Source: Lysinibacillus parviboronicapiens
GTDB lineage: Bacteria > Bacillota > Bacilli > Bacillales_A > Planococcaceae
Length of the DNA stretch: 64,000 bases
Direction of reading: 5' to 3'
Assembly: GCF_003049575.1 (NCBI RefSeq)
Contig: NZ_PYWI01000001.1
Location: forward strand, 310,001 to 374,000
Made by a program: the position numbers and the translations under genes. Position 1 is the stretch's first letter, and each line of letters opens with the position of its first letter. Below the pieces are notes generated by a model. The model did not search any database. It was given only the letters and a program-made list of their open reading frames with translations, and was not told the origin of the DNA. Below are positions 42,040 through 52,620 of this stretch, piece by piece.

Positions 42040-43656
42040 TTAAAGATACAGCATATAGTGGTGATTTCCAATACTGTATATTTTCTTTAGCATTTCATCA
42101 ATGAGTTTAGGTCCAAACTCATTGATATATTGATAAGGATTATAAGATCGTTCTTGGTATCCGTCATTTGGATATAGCTCATTTTGAAGTTTCGTAAATT
42201 TTCGGATTGTAGTCTCATGTTTACTAAGCACCGTTTGCTCAACTTTTTGTTGCATGTACTCAAATTGTTTTAAATGATTTTCCTTATTTTTCGCAAGAAT
42301 TTTTTCAAGCGATATTTGTTGCTCAGTTAAGTATGCCTCAAAAGCCTCATATTGTTCTAACAGTAGACGCTGCATTGTTTGAATTTGTTTTTTGGCTTCC
42401 TCATCTTGTACATCAGCGATAAATTGATTTTTCAGTTGCAATGCCTTACCTTCCCAGACATCCTCAACAGTCAGACTATATTCGCACAATAATTGTTCTA
42501 CTTGGCGTGTGATAATCGTAATATTGAGACGTGGTGCAAAAATTGGCATTTGCAAGTTCAATGCCGCAAAGGCATCCTTCAACGTTGCCCAGTAAGCAAG
42601 CTCCCCAGGTCCTCCTACAAACGCTAAGACCGGCAGCGCCATTTCTTGCATTAACGGACGCGTGACAACATTATTACTTAATTGCTCAGGATGTTTTTCT
42701 GCAATTGCCAATAACTCCTCACGAGACAACTTAATATTGGCTGCTAAATTAACAAATTGATGATGTCGTCTTTCTAATAAGTGGCGTTCGCCATCTTTCA
42801 CATAAAATAGATTAGCCGCTTCATTCGTTGCGAATATCGGCTTATCATATCCAACACGCTCAAACTCATTTTCTTTCTCTGTTACTAATCTCGCAATTTC
42901 CTCACTATGATTTATGATTTGCGCAAAGTACTCGCTTTCGTATTGTCGGAAACCAACGTCAGCTGCATCAATCATCAGTAAACCTTCTTCTTTAAACAAT
43001 TGATTCATTAATCGAGCAAAGAAGTCGGTAAATGTTTCACTTTTGTTAAGTGCATCTACTAGCTGTTTGATGAGACCCTCAGTGTATACTGTTTCTCCAA
43101 AATCTTTCACAATCGTATTAATTAATTGTGTCATAGATTCTTTGTTTAAACTTGTAGTAGATGCCATTGTTTTACGTCTTGAACGCTCACTATAAGCGCG
43201 CTTTTTGAGCTCTACCCCGTGCATTGTATAGGTGTGGTTAATTTCTTCTAAGTCATGGTCTTCACCAGCTATCCAAAACACAGGTACGACTGCTCTTTGA
43301 AGTTTTTCACTTTGCTCTTTCGCTAATGTTATAACTGAAATTGCCTTATGAACTGAGTAAAGAGGACCTGTTAAGACACCCGCTTGTTGCCCACCGACAA
43401 CTGCGACAGCTCCTTGCTCTAATTGCTGTAAATGTTCCTTCGCTTTTTCTGACAAACCCAGCGGCTCCATATATCGACGTATTATTGCTGTTAATTCTTT
43501 TTGATCACGCGCTTGTTGTTCTAAATATTTCACTCGCTGTTTAAACGATTCATCACTATATTCGTATTCAAAAAAAGTATGAATGGCAGTATTTGGTGAC
43601 CAATAATCTGCTAGCACACGATTTTTAACAGGTACTTGGATTGACTCCAGTTTCAT
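42040..43656 (-). CDS. bshC: Putative cysteine ligase BshC (bacillithiol synthesis)
   Basis: This 538-residue protein belongs to the YllA/BshC family, which adds cysteine to glucosaminyl-malate in the last step of bacillithiol formation. Family stretches include VVGGQQAGVLTGPLYSVHKA near residue 90, VFWIAGEDHDLEEI, and the C-terminal ERSYNPYQYINEFGP. Bacillithiol is the low-molecular-weight thiol of many Bacilli. Its place next to mraZ and panE matches Bacillus. GAGGAG precedes the ATG. Confidence 0.95.
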   Translation of the reverse strand: MKLESIQVPVKNRVLADYWSPNTAIHTFFEYEYSDESFKQRVKYLEQQARDQKELTAIIRRYMEPLGLSEKAKEHLQQLEQGAVAVVGGQQAGVLTGPLYSVHKAISVITLAKEQSEKLQRAVVPVFWIAGEDHDLEEINHTYTMHGVELKKRAYSERSRRKTMASTTSLNKESMTQLINTIVKDFGETVYTEGLIKQLVDALNKSETFTDFFARLMNQLFKEEGLLMIDAADVGFRQYESEYFAQIINHSEEIARLVTEKENEFERVGYDKPIFATNEAANLFYVKDGERHLLERRHHQFVNLAANIKLSREELLAIAEKHPEQLSNNVVTRPLMQEMALPVLAFVGGPGELAYWATLKDAFAALNLQMPIFAPRLNITIITRQVEQLLCEYSLTVEDVWEGKALQLKNQFIADVQDEEAKKQIQTMQRLLLEQYEAFEAYLTEQQISLEKILAKNKENHLKQFEYMQQKVEQTVLSKHETTIRKFTKLQNELYPNDGYQERSYNPYQYINEFGPKLIDEMLKKIYSIGNHHYMLYL

Positions 43657-43756
43657 TTAACATAAACTCCTCTACTCACTAAATCATCAATTTCCTAATA
43701 AACTTTTTAATGCTTTTTATTTTAACGCTTATGGCTTCAACATGAAAAGAAAATGC

Positions 43757-44152
43757 TTATACAGATTGTAAATATTCTACAACAGATTGAATCAAACCTA
43801 CTAGACAAACAAGAAAATATGCTGAACTTAGCACTAAAAATAAAAAGCGCCAAATTTTGCGTAATAGCGGTTTCACTTCCAGTTCCTTTTTTGTACGCCA
43901 TTCAATATATGTAAAAACCATCGCTAGCATTATTGCTAGCATCACAAGCAGAGCACCAATATTAACTCCCCATAGCACACCTATTGCCAGTGGTACTGAG
44001 AAAAATAACCAAAATGTTGTAACATCCGAGGCTGCACCAAAAGCATGTGTCCCTCGAATATTAACCTTTCGACTAATTAAATAGACAATGATAAATAACA
44101 CTAAGGGACAAAAAATAATGATACTAATAATGATATGTAAAAGATCTTTCAC
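43757..44152 (-). CDS. DUF3397 membrane protein
   Basis: This 131-residue protein has four membrane helices (about 7-28, 45-62, 65-85 and 105-125), with the RKVNIRGTHAFGAASDVTTF segment between the first two. That pattern fits the DUF3397 family found beside panE and bshC in Bacillales. The start overlaps the panE-like stop by one base. No function is known. Confidence 0.82.
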   Translation of the reverse strand: MKDLLHIIISIIIFCPLVLFIIVYLISRKVNIRGTHAFGAASDVTTFWLFFSVPLAIGVLWGVNIGALLVMLAIMLAMVFTYIEWRTKKELEVKPLLRKIWRFLFLVLSSAYFLVCLVGLIQSVVEYLQSV

Positions 44153-45051
44153 TACCGTTCACCGCTCTCTTCAATCGCTAGCATTTGGTTATATAACGTA
44201 CGCAGAGTAGGTAAAATATGACCGTTTGTTAACGCTTTTTGCAAAATCGGGCCAACAATCGTGTCAATTTCACTTTTTTTTCCAAGCATACGGTCTGCTA
44301 ACATAGACGACGTATTCGCTGCGGTTTTTTCACATAAGGCAGTCACCGCTGAAAAAGGTATAGTATATTCTAAATTCACAAAAGCCTCCGCTAGCTCTTG
44401 ATAGATTGTTTGCATTAATATAAAAGCATGCTTATTCGTCAATAGCTCTCCATTCTTCACTAGTAAAATAGCTGTTAATGGATTAATGAGGCAGTTAAAT
44501 ACAGCTTTCTCAAATAACATCCGCTCCGGATTTTGTACAAGTTCAACCGGAAACAAAGGATTTTCCATTCGCGAGAGCTTTTTAAAAACGAAATTATTAC
44601 CACGCGCAACCGCGATTTTACAGGTACCAACACCTCTATGTTGAACGGTTGTATCATTAATTACTTGAGCACCAAAAGCAACAGAGCTAAAAGCAATATT
44701 GCCCTGCGGTAAGCGCAACGCCTCATCGAAATGTGCTAAGCCATTTTGCATAAACAATAACGGTACCTCACTTGGTAACGTAGATATTCGATCATAAAGC
44801 TCCTGAAGTTGGCCATATTTAACAGCAACTATAACCAAATCCTGCTGAGGCAATTCACCTAACTCTGTTATTGACACGACTCGATGAGTAGTTGTTGTAC
44901 CATCAACATTTATTCTCGTTAAATGTCGGACATTTAGTTGGTCAGCTTGCTCACTTCGCCTTACAACTAACGTTACGTGCATAGCAGCCTCGGCTAAATA
45001 GCTTGCCGTTAGCTGACCGACTGCCCCCGCACCAATAACCACTATATTCAT
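44152..45051 (-). CDS. 2-dehydropantoate 2-reductase (PanE/YlbQ-like)
   Basis: This protein of about 299 residues reduces ketopantoate to pantoate with NADPH for coenzyme A synthesis. The N-terminal Rossmann motif is IVVIGAGAVGQLTA. The C-terminal domain includes the conserved KAVFNCLINPLTAIL with the catalytic Lys and Asn. The ATG at 45049-45051 follows AAGGTGGGGAACGTT. In B. subtilis the gene here is ylbQ (panE paralogue). It is co-transcribed with DUF3397. Confidence 0.91.
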   Translation of the reverse strand: MNIVVIGAGAVGQLTASYLAEAAMHVTLVVRRSEQADQLNVRHLTRINVDGTTTTHRVVSITELGELPQQDLVIVAVKYGQLQELYDRISTLPSEVPLLFMQNGLAHFDEALRLPQGNIAFSSVAFGAQVINDTTVQHRGVGTCKIAVARGNNFVFKKLSRMENPLFPVELVQNPERMLFEKAVFNCLINPLTAILLVKNGELLTNKHAFILMQTIYQELAEAFVNLEYTIPFSAVTALCEKTAANTSSMLADRMLGKKSEIDTIVGPILQKALTNGHILPTLRTLYNQMLAIEESGER

Positions 45052-45078
45052 AACGTTCCCCACCTTCCTACATAATAT

Positions 45079-45127
45079 AAAAGGGACTATCTAAAAAGGA
45101 AACAACAAACCTTTTAAACAGCCCTTT
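45079..45127 (-). terminator. Probable terminator between gerR-like and panE-like genes
   Basis: Minus strand: AAAGGGCTGTTTAAAAGG and CCTTTTTAGATAGTCCCTTT form an imperfect stem followed by TTATATT. Confidence 0.65.
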
Positions 45128-45445
45128 CAAAGTAACAAGCACTTCGTGTTCCTCATGCTTCCGCCTTATTAAACGCTCTATATTCTGACTTTCCTTACGC
45201 TCAGAAGGAGGTGCCTCAGAAACATCTCTGAGACACCCCCTTTGCAGGTGCTTCTATTATACAGGATTGGCAGGTTGTTTACGATACGAAATAGCTAATT
45301 GCTTCAACCGATGTTGTCTATAATAATATGAGCTATAACTATTTTGTCCATTTTCCAAAAACCCCTTACTCTACTCAAGGTTAAAAGTGTTATCTAAGAT
45401 AAAAAATAAATAAATTCTACTTACCAACTTTGCGTTTCGAAACCT
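45128..45445. other. Intergenic stretch with a second hairpin, no gene seen
   Basis: This holds a hairpin at 45210-45237 (GGTGCCTCAGA with TCTGAGACACC) lacking a T run, then AT-rich sequence up to the gerR-like stop. I see no supported ORF or RNA gene. Confidence 0.5.
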
Positions 45446-45823
45446 TTAATCTTTCATCAGAGAGTAGCCTTGCTGTAACCATTTCACTAGCTTTTCATGC
45501 TCATTTTGCAATTCACGGTGCTTTATTTCCAAAGTTTGATAGGCCTCTGTTAATTCATCAAAACTTGTCAATGCCAATTTCAAATGGCTTCGCATAGATT
45601 GCTGCGGTTGATTTCTTACAGCTAATAGGGACTGACTATATTGACCACGTAACGTTTTATTCCATCGGAAACCACACGCTTGTTTTGTACGACCTAGTTC
45701 CTGAGCCGCCATTTCAAAAGCCTCTAGCTGCGTTTTGCCATTTTGCACATTATGCAACACAATTTCCGCTAATCTTTCATCATCTTCCTTTGTCCATTGG
45801 TCTTTTCTTTTTTTCAGTTCCAT
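45446..45823 (-). CDS. gerR: RsfA-family sporulation transcription factor (GerR/YlbO-like)
   Basis: This 125-residue protein has a Myb/SANT-like helix-turn-helix at about residues 7-60 (DQWTKEDDERLAEIVLHNVQ, then GRTKQACGFRWNKTLRG), followed by a coiled coil. This is the RsfA-type prespore or mother-cell regulator architecture. In B. subtilis the gene at this position is ylbO, renamed gerR, a sigma-E-dependent mother-cell regulator. The symbol rests on position, since the family has several paralogues. Confidence 0.85.
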   Translation of the reverse strand: MELKKRKDQWTKEDDERLAEIVLHNVQNGKTQLEAFEMAAQELGRTKQACGFRWNKTLRGQYSQSLLAVRNQPQQSMRSHLKLALTSFDELTEAYQTLEIKHRELQNEHEKLVKWLQQGYSLMKD

Positions 45824-45932
45824 AATCTATCACCCTCACATTTTTTACTACTATATGCTTTAGCGAGCAAAATAGAATCACGGATAAAAAAAGACAGTGA
45901 TTATGTTTTTCAATAATCACCGCCGTTATACA

Positions 45933-46700
45933 CTATTTATTATTCTTTTTTGTCAAAAAATTATTAACAGCCTCGTGATGAGCCTCGCTTTCCCAAAGTT
46001 TCGCACATGTGCGTACTTCTTCCATAACACGCTCATACATATTACGTTCTCGCCACTTACGAAGCTCAATTTCTTTATATGCCTTGTGCACCGAAGGGTG
46101 AATTTTTCGCATATGCTCAATAAAATCATTCAGCGCATCCTCTTTTGCCCCTTCAAAGACACGCATCGCCCAACCAATCTCATATAGTAATTCCGCAGGA
46201 TAGGGCTTCGCATCCACTAGCATCTTCATTGCACGGTCGTGGCGCAAACCTCGTTCAAATAAGTATGTACCACCGCCCCAGCCACTCGTAATAGCTAATG
46301 TCCCTTGAATGAAACCACACTTCGCATGACTTGCTACTAGGCGAAAATCACATGCAGTTGCAATCTCACAACCACCCCCAACGGCAGTCCCATTAATTAA
46401 CGCAATTGTCGGCACTGGTAAAGTTGCAAGATCATATAATATTTTTCCCATCTTGCTTAACATCCCAAATGCTTCATCCTCTGTTTCAAGTGAATGAAAC
46501 TCCGACAAATCACCGCCAGAGCAGAAAGATTTCTCACCCGCACCCGTTACAACTAAAAAACGAACATCATCATGATTATGAATATATGTAATTACTTCCC
46601 GAAGACCATCCATGACCTCATCATTAACGGCATTACGTTTCTCTTCCCGATTAATCGTAAATGTCATGATGCCCTCTTGATTGTCAATTGTATAGGCCAT
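45933..46700 (-). CDS. Enoyl-CoA hydratase/isomerase family protein
   Basis: This crotonase-fold protein of about 255 residues has the oxyanion-hole segments KSFCSGGDLSEFHSL and INGTAVGGGCEIATACDFRL, and the trimer-side region GTLAITSGWGGGTYLFERGL. The second catalytic Glu of classical hydratases (usually near PEVxLG) is not obvious, so the reaction could be isomerase or hydrolase. AAAGGGGGAAATGGA precedes the ATG at 46698-46700. The B. subtilis neighbour here (ylbP) is an acetyltransferase, so this gene differs. The substrate is unknown. Confidence 0.88.
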   Translation of the reverse strand: MAYTIDNQEGIMTFTINREEKRNAVNDEVMDGLREVITYIHNHDDVRFLVVTGAGEKSFCSGGDLSEFHSLETEDEAFGMLSKMGKILYDLATLPVPTIALINGTAVGGGCEIATACDFRLVASHAKCGFIQGTLAITSGWGGGTYLFERGLRHDRAMKMLVDAKPYPAELLYEIGWAMRVFEGAKEDALNDFIEHMRKIHPSVHKAYKEIELRKWRERNMYERVMEEVRTCAKLWESEAHHEAVNNFLTKKNNK

Positions 46701-46793
46701 TCCATTTCCCCCTTTGTCCCAATGGATAGATTGTATCACAATATTATTATAGCACTATATATGTTAACGGAAAATTCCGTCTCTTTTAACAAA

Positions 46794-46837
46794 TAAAAAG
46801 GCTAGTAAAGAGCCATGGTCTCTCTACTAGCCTTTTA
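46794..46837 (-). terminator. Terminator downstream of rpmF
   Basis: Minus strand: AAAAGGCTAGTAGAGAG, then CTCTTTACTAGCCTTTTT, with a CATGG loop. It lies about 20 bases after the rpmF stop. Confidence 0.9.
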
Positions 46838-46854
46838 AGTGAGCAAACACTGAA

Positions 46855-47028
46855 TTATTTGCTTACTACTTCTTTACCTTTGTATTGTCCGCAAGCTTTG
46901 CAAACACGGTGTGATAATTTTGCTTCACCACAGTTTGGGCAAGCTACCATACCAGGTACAGATAGTTTGAAATGCGTACGACGCTTTCTTTTTGCAGTTT
47001 TAGAAGTTCTTCTAAATGGTACAGCCAT
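46855..47028 (-). CDS. rpmF: 50S ribosomal protein L32
   Basis: This 57-residue protein begins [20 protein letters not shown] and holds two cysteine pairs (ACPNCGE and VCKACGQ), so it is the zinc-ribbon (C+) form of L32. The ATG at 47026-47028 follows AGGAGGTGCCATCA. It is co-transcribed with ylbN, the usual DUF177-rpmF pair. Zn-binding suggests that a zinc-free paralogue may exist elsewhere. Confidence 0.97.
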   Translation of the reverse strand: MAVPFRRTSKTAKRKRRTHFKLSVPGMVACPNCGEAKLSHRVCKACGQYKGKEVVSK

Positions 47029-47052
47029 TGATGGCACCTCCTTACAGATCGT

Positions 47053-47586
47053 CTATTCGTCTGTTTGATCAAAATACTTAGCTAAAGCAGCTAGTCTTGG
47101 ATCCACTTTTGGTACGTCAGCTTTTTTGTGTAGTTCAACGTCTTCATCCGTTGCGTAAGACCAGTCTTTACCACCATGCACTTGTCCTTCGGTATTCTCT
47201 TTGAATACTTGCATTGGCACCTCAAGAAGCACTAGCTCCTCAAGAACTGGCTTCATGTCGATTACTTCACCATCAATATAGTGAATGTCTCCGCCATCTT
47301 CCCCTCGTTTTTCATCATCAACCCAGCTGAAAATTTCAACTGTCTCAATTTCGATAGGAAACTCAACATCTTCCCACGTGCGTGCACATGGAAGTGTCAA
47401 CGTTGCCGCCACAGTCAACTGACATGTCATTTGCGATGCACCGAAAGTACATAGCCCTTTTACATGAACGGGCGAAATTGCTCGAATATCCTGGTTTCGC
47501 TCCATCACCTCGTCCAACTGTACATAGGCATCAATTGGCATTCCGTCTTGGCGGTATTTAGATAATTGATGAATTGACCATTTCAT
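47053..47586 (-). CDS. ylbN: YceD/DUF177 family protein (YlbN)
   Basis: This protein of about 177 residues has the DUF177 motif CQLTVAATLTLPCARTWEDV and an acidic middle; it ends in KVDPRLAALAKYFDQTDE. The family pairs with rpmF and is linked to 23S rRNA accumulation. The ATG at 47584-47586 follows GAGGTGATTAAACGA; 30 upstream in-frame codons carry no ribosome site. The promoter is shared with the divergent ylbM region. Confidence 0.93.
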   Translation of the reverse strand: MKWSIHQLSKYRQDGMPIDAYVQLDEVMERNQDIRAISPVHVKGLCTFGASQMTCQLTVAATLTLPCARTWEDVEFPIEIETVEIFSWVDDEKRGEDGGDIHYIDGEVIDMKPVLEELVLLEVPMQVFKENTEGQVHGGKDWSYATDEDVELHKKADVPKVDPRLAALAKYFDQTDE

Positions 47587-47774
47587 TCGTTTAATCACCT
47601 CGAGACAACACTGTTGATTATATAATGTGTAAAAATAGATGTCAAGATAATTTCTTGTCACCACTGTAAAACCCACCTATAATTATACTTAAATAAAAGC
47701 ACATTCGTACCCGTCCGCATTTGCATCATCAAAATTGCACTAATGCGTGACATGAATGAAGGGGGTTTTACGTA

Positions 47775-48986
47775 ATGCAAGCAGTCGGCATTGTTGTTGA
47801 ATATAATCCATTTCACAATGGGCATGCTTACCATTTGGAACAGGCGAAAAAAATAGCACAAGCAGATATCGCCATCGCTGTAATGAGTGGATCATTTTTA
47901 CAGCGCGGTGAACCAGCCATGGTCGATAAATGGACGCGCACAAAAATGGCCCTCGCTAGCGGTGTCGATATTGTTATTGAGCTACCTTATGTCTATAGTA
48001 CCGCACCAGCAACAGATTTCGCAAAGGGAGCGATTTCATTATTATCCGCAATTTGCTGCGATTCTTTTGCCTTTGGAAGTGAGGATGGCTCTATCCAACC
48101 CTTTTTGAACACCTATCGCTTGATAGAAGACCATCGTAGCGAATATAACGCACTCATCAGAGAAAGCCTACAAACAGGTGTTAGCTACCCGAAAAGCCTA
48201 CATTACGCCTATGAACAGCTTACTCAAAAATTCCCTTCAACATACATTAATTTGGGACAACCAAACAATATTCTCGGTTTTCATTATATAGAATCAGCAA
48301 ACATGCTCGGTAGTGGCATTAAACCACTGACGATACCGCGCATTGCAGCAGGTTATCACGATGCATTCCAAGAAGGGGCATCAATTGCTAGTGCTACAGG
48401 TATTCGCAAAGCACTTGCAACGACAGGCACGCTGCAAAGTGTGCGAGATGCTCTCCCTAACGCTACCTATGAATATTTACATGACTGGCACAATCATTTT
48501 AGAAAGTTTGCTAGCTGGGAGACTTTTTGGCCTTTATTGCAATTTACTATCGTTCGGCATACTCCTAGCGAATTAACACGCTATGCTGAAGTAACAGAAG
48601 GCATCGAGCACGCACTGGTTAAGGCTGCTAAAACAAGTGATTCTTTTCAAAGCTTCATGGAAAAAATCAAATCAAAACGGTATACTTGGACACGACTTCA
48701 ACGTATGCTGACACATATTTATACCGGCTTTACAAAGGAGCAACTAAAAAGCTTTGAAAGTCCCTCTACCATTCGATTGCTTGGTATGAGTTCACAAGGT
48801 CAGGCATACTTAGGACAGCGTAAAAAGGATTTTACATTACCACTCATAAGTCGTGTTGCTGCTACGAAAGACAACATGTTAGCTGTCGATATTCATGCTG
48901 CAGATATTTATAATTTAAGTATAGAACAGGGCACACAACAAGAAAAGCTACCAAAAGATTTTCAAACCCCTCCTATTCGTTTTTAA
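47775..48986 (+). CDS. tmcAL: tRNA(Met) cytidine acetate ligase (YlbM/TmcAL)
   Basis: This 403-residue protein belongs to the nucleotidyltransferase-like TmcAL family. The N-terminal GIVVEYNPFHNGHAYHLEQA motif has the HxGH-type site for adenylation of acetate. The C-terminal half binds tRNA. It forms N4-acetylcytidine at the wobble base of elongator tRNA-Met. AGGGGG lies 9 bases before the ATG. It is divergent from ylbN-rpmF and convergent with ylbL, as in Bacillus. Confidence 0.95.
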   Translation: MQAVGIVVEYNPFHNGHAYHLEQAKKIAQADIAIAVMSGSFLQRGEPAMVDKWTRTKMALASGVDIVIELPYVYSTAPATDFAKGAISLLSAICCDSFAFGSEDGSIQPFLNTYRLIEDHRSEYNALIRESLQTGVSYPKSLHYAYEQLTQKFPSTYINLGQPNNILGFHYIESANMLGSGIKPLTIPRIAAGYHDAFQEGASIASATGIRKALATTGTLQSVRDALPNATYEYLHDWHNHFRKFASWETFWPLLQFTIVRHTPSELTRYAEVTEGIEHALVKAAKTSDSFQSFMEKIKSKRYTWTRLQRMLTHIYTGFTKEQLKSFESPSTIRLLGMSSQGQAYLGQRKKDFTLPLISRVAATKDNMLAVDIHAADIYNLSIEQGTQQEKLPKDFQTPPIRF

Positions 48987-49235
48987 TTTGGATATTTTGT
49001 ACACGCGCCATCCATCAAACGAGCAAAGAAAAGAAGAATAACGCAATCTTAATTGGCACTACTACATTTCCAAACCTTTGATTTTTTCTGAGGTATTTCT
49101 TTTAAAGGCATATTCGTTTATAAAGTCACGCTCATTTTGTGAGTTTTTTAATATGACCAATGACCTTCATTCAAGTCCACAAAAAGCTACTTGCTTTCAA
49201 CGGCCGAGCTCGCTCGAGACAGCTATATTTATTGT
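48987..49235. other. Intergenic stretch after tmcAL, no gene supported
   Basis: This AT-rich DNA between two convergent genes contains a short frame with no ribosome site or recognisable product. The only clear element is the terminator that follows. Confidence 0.5.
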
Positions 49236-49284
49236 AAAAAAGACCGTAGACAAACTCGCAAAAATTTCGAGTTTGTCTACGGCC
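49236..49284 (-). terminator. Terminator downstream of ylbL
   Basis: Perfect 15-base arms CCGTAGACAAACTCG and CGAGTTTGTCTACGG with a 9-base loop; on the minus strand a TCTTTTTT tail follows. It lies just after the ylbL stop. Confidence 0.93.
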
Positions 49285-49307
49285 CCAAATGCCCCGCAAA
49301 GTGGCAT

Positions 49308-50354
49308 TTATTTTGGTTGTAATTGCTTTAAATAAGCAATAGCATCGTCGACGGTTTTGACAGGTACAATTTTCATTTTCGTACCTATATCTTTAGCAGT
49401 CTTCACTGCCGTAGTGTAATTAGATTCTAATTCAGGATACTTTGCTTTCATCTGTGCTGTGATTTCATCATCTGGCGCAAAGAATATCTCTATTCCATCT
49501 CGATCCGCTGCGATGACTTTGTAGTCAATTCCACCTATTCTTCCCACTGATCCATCTATCAGCATTTCACCAGTTCCTGCAATCGCATAACCTTTTGTTA
49601 GATTTTCATCTAATAGCTGATTCAAAATTTCAAGAGTGAACATAAGGCCTGCTGAAGGACCACCGATATCCTCAGTTTTCATCGTTACATTGGGATTTGT
49701 TTCAATTGATTTACTCTCCGCATACGTTATACCTAAACCAGCCCGCTTTTCTTCCGATTGAGGAATTTCCTTCAAGGTAACCGTTTCTTGTTGTTCTTTT
49801 TTATCACGAACAAACTGAATCGTCACTTCATCACCTAGTTGCTTCTCTTTCAACAGTTCAACAAGCATTTGTTGATTACTAATTTTTTGACCATCTACCT
49901 GGATAATTTCATCACCAGCTTTTAATAGACCATCCGAAGCACCACCATCTAACACATTTAATACAAAAACACCTTTGAAATGAATCGTCACCTCAAGCCC
50001 AGCCCTTTGAAAGGCTACATATTTTGCATTAAATTGTGAGTCAGACATTAATTTAAGTTGCCGAATATTGTATTCCTCATCATCTTCTAATGGGTTTCTT
50101 ACCTGATTAATATCCATTAACTTTTGATATTTTTGAGTTTTTGCCCACAGATACGTGAACGGTGTTGCTTGCTGCATGGCAACTGTCATTAAACTCATTG
50201 TTCCTGCTTCATCTGTATCACTATCTGAGACAGTTACAAACTTACTAACATCGTACGCACTACCAGGCTTCATAATATACGCGTCTAGTCGGTATAACAT
50301 TAAAAAACAAATCACGACTAAAAACACTGCATAAATACTTATTTTTTTCTTCAT
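49308..50354 (-). CDS. ylbL: PDZ/Lon-type serine protease YlbL (SepM-like)
   Basis: This protein of about 348 residues has an N-terminal membrane helix (ISIYAVFLVVICFLMLY), a PDZ domain near 120-195 (GVFVLNVLDGGASDGLLKAG) and a Lon-type proteolytic domain with the catalytic Ser in GGPSAGL and Lys in IGGIDYKV. It acts outside the membrane. In Bacillus, YlbL is linked to degradation of the division inhibitor YneA after DNA damage; in streptococci SepM processes a pheromone. The ATG at 50352-50354 follows AGGAGGTGTCC. Confidence 0.93.
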   Translation of the reverse strand: MKKKISIYAVFLVVICFLMLYRLDAYIMKPGSAYDVSKFVTVSDSDTDEAGTMSLMTVAMQQATPFTYLWAKTQKYQKLMDINQVRNPLEDDEEYNIRQLKLMSDSQFNAKYVAFQRAGLEVTIHFKGVFVLNVLDGGASDGLLKAGDEIIQVDGQKISNQQMLVELLKEKQLGDEVTIQFVRDKKEQQETVTLKEIPQSEEKRAGLGITYAESKSIETNPNVTMKTEDIGGPSAGLMFTLEILNQLLDENLTKGYAIAGTGEMLIDGSVGRIGGIDYKVIAADRDGIEIFFAPDDEITAQMKAKYPELESNYTTAVKTAKDIGTKMKIVPVKTVDDAIAYLKQLQPK

Positions 50355-50473
50355 TCGGATGGACACCTCCTTAGACGCACGTAAACCACTGGTTCATGTT
50401 TTTGCCTTTCTTACATATATTGATTTTAGCATTTGCCTATGTGAATGACAAAAAGTTGAAACGAGATGATAAC

Positions 50474-51373
50474 ATGTTTGCGACAATTCAAATAGCGCTC
50501 TGTATACTTCTTATTCTATTACTCTTGTTATTCCCACAAACTGCTCATACTGGTACTGATTTAGGCCTAAATCTTTTTATGGAGGCGCTATTCCCGTATT
50601 TACTACCTTATCTAATTTTAACGCAATGGCTACTTCGTTTAACTGCTCCCATGCGTACGAAAACGAAAAGGGCTTCCTTGTACGTACAAGCTTATCTTAT
50701 TAGTGCACTGGGTGGTTATCCAACCGGTGCAACAACGGTCGTTTATTTAAAAAATAGCGGACAACTACACCCTAAAGAAGCAAATTTTTTATTGGCTGTT
50801 TGTCATGCACCAAGCCCACTTTTCGTACTTGGTTTTGTGAGTCTTGATTTATTACACAGTAATACGTTCGGCTGGCTGTTTTTATGTTTACTACATAGTT
50901 TTAATATTTGCTGCTTAGTAGTTGGTTATTTTTTATTTCGAAAAACCGACCCACCTACCATTTCTTTACACAATTCAACCTTGTATGCAGCCCCGTTTTC
51001 AGAGAGCATTAAAGAAACAGCGCCAACTATTTTGCTAGTCGGAACAACTATTATTTTTTTCACTACTATCCAAACAATTGTGCAACAAGGTTTAGACAAA
51101 ATGCTACCTAGCCTCCCCCAAACAGCAGAACTTTCGATAGCAGCAATTCTCGAAGTAACAAATGGATTGAAAATGACTGTCACAGCCTTACCTGATTTTA
51201 CGTATTTACCATTACTAGTGGTTATATTGTTAACGATGCAAAGTATAAGTATCCATTTACAAGTTTTCGTTATTGCCAAATCTGCCAAGCTTTCCGTACG
51301 TCCATATATAAAATTCCGCCTTCTTAGCATAATCATTGTTCCAACTTTTTATGCTATATTCTTCTTGAAATAA
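50474..51373 (+). CDS. ylbJ: Sporulation integral membrane protein YlbJ
   Basis: This protein of about 299 residues has eight or so membrane segments with gate-like GLNLFMEALFPYLLPYLI and GGYPTGATTVVYL typical of YlbJ/nucleoside-transporter-like proteins. YlbJ is needed for heat-resistant spores and is expressed in the mother cell. The ATG at 50474 is preceded by GAGATGATAAC; an ATG-free frame extends 26 codons upstream but seems less likely. It is divergent from ylbL with 119 bases between. Confidence 0.91.
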   Translation: MFATIQIALCILLILLLLLFPQTAHTGTDLGLNLFMEALFPYLLPYLILTQWLLRLTAPMRTKTKRASLYVQAYLISALGGYPTGATTVVYLKNSGQLHPKEANFLLAVCHAPSPLFVLGFVSLDLLHSNTFGWLFLCLLHSFNICCLVVGYFLFRKTDPPTISLHNSTLYAAPFSESIKETAPTILLVGTTIIFFTTIQTIVQQGLDKMLPSLPQTAELSIAAILEVTNGLKMTVTALPDFTYLPLLVVILLTMQSISIHLQVFVIAKSAKLSVRPYIKFRLLSIIIVPTFYAIFFLK

Positions 51374-51446
51374 ATAAACCAGCGACTTCACTTCGTTCGG
51401 AGCTTACGCTTTTTTGTAAGGTCCAAGTTCAAGCTCTGCTGCACAA

Positions 51447-51480
51447 AGAAGAGGATGTCTCCAAAATAAGACATCCCCTT
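51447..51480 (-). terminator. Terminator downstream of coaD
   Basis: Minus strand: GGGGATGTCTTATTTTGGAG then ACATCCTC followed by TTCTTTG. The 8-base arms GGATGTCT/AGACATCC are perfect. It lies between convergent ylbJ and coaD. Confidence 0.8.
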
Positions 51481-51484
51481 CACA

Positions 51485-52544
<1,060 letters not shown>

Positions 52545-52583
52545 AAGATGCTTGTCACCGTACTTTCTTTAACATATAAAAAG

Positions 52584-52620
52584 ATTTTTGCAGCGAAAGG
52601 GTTTCCTCCGCTGCAAAAAA
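52584..52620 (-). terminator. Probable terminator after the membrane-anchored gene
   Basis: Minus strand: GCAGCG and CGCTGC arms extended by flanking Ts and As, then AAAATCTTTTT. It is adjacent to the stop of the 52.6 kb gene. Confidence 0.6.

Noticed and set aside
45210-45237. Hairpin GGTGCCTCAGA/TCTGAGACACC as a terminator
   Set aside because: No T run follows on either strand; a better terminator candidate lies at 45079-45127.
49078-49335. Plus-strand frame between tmcAL and ylbL
   Set aside because: It runs through the ylbL terminator into the ylbL coding end, has no ribosome site and no familiar sequence.
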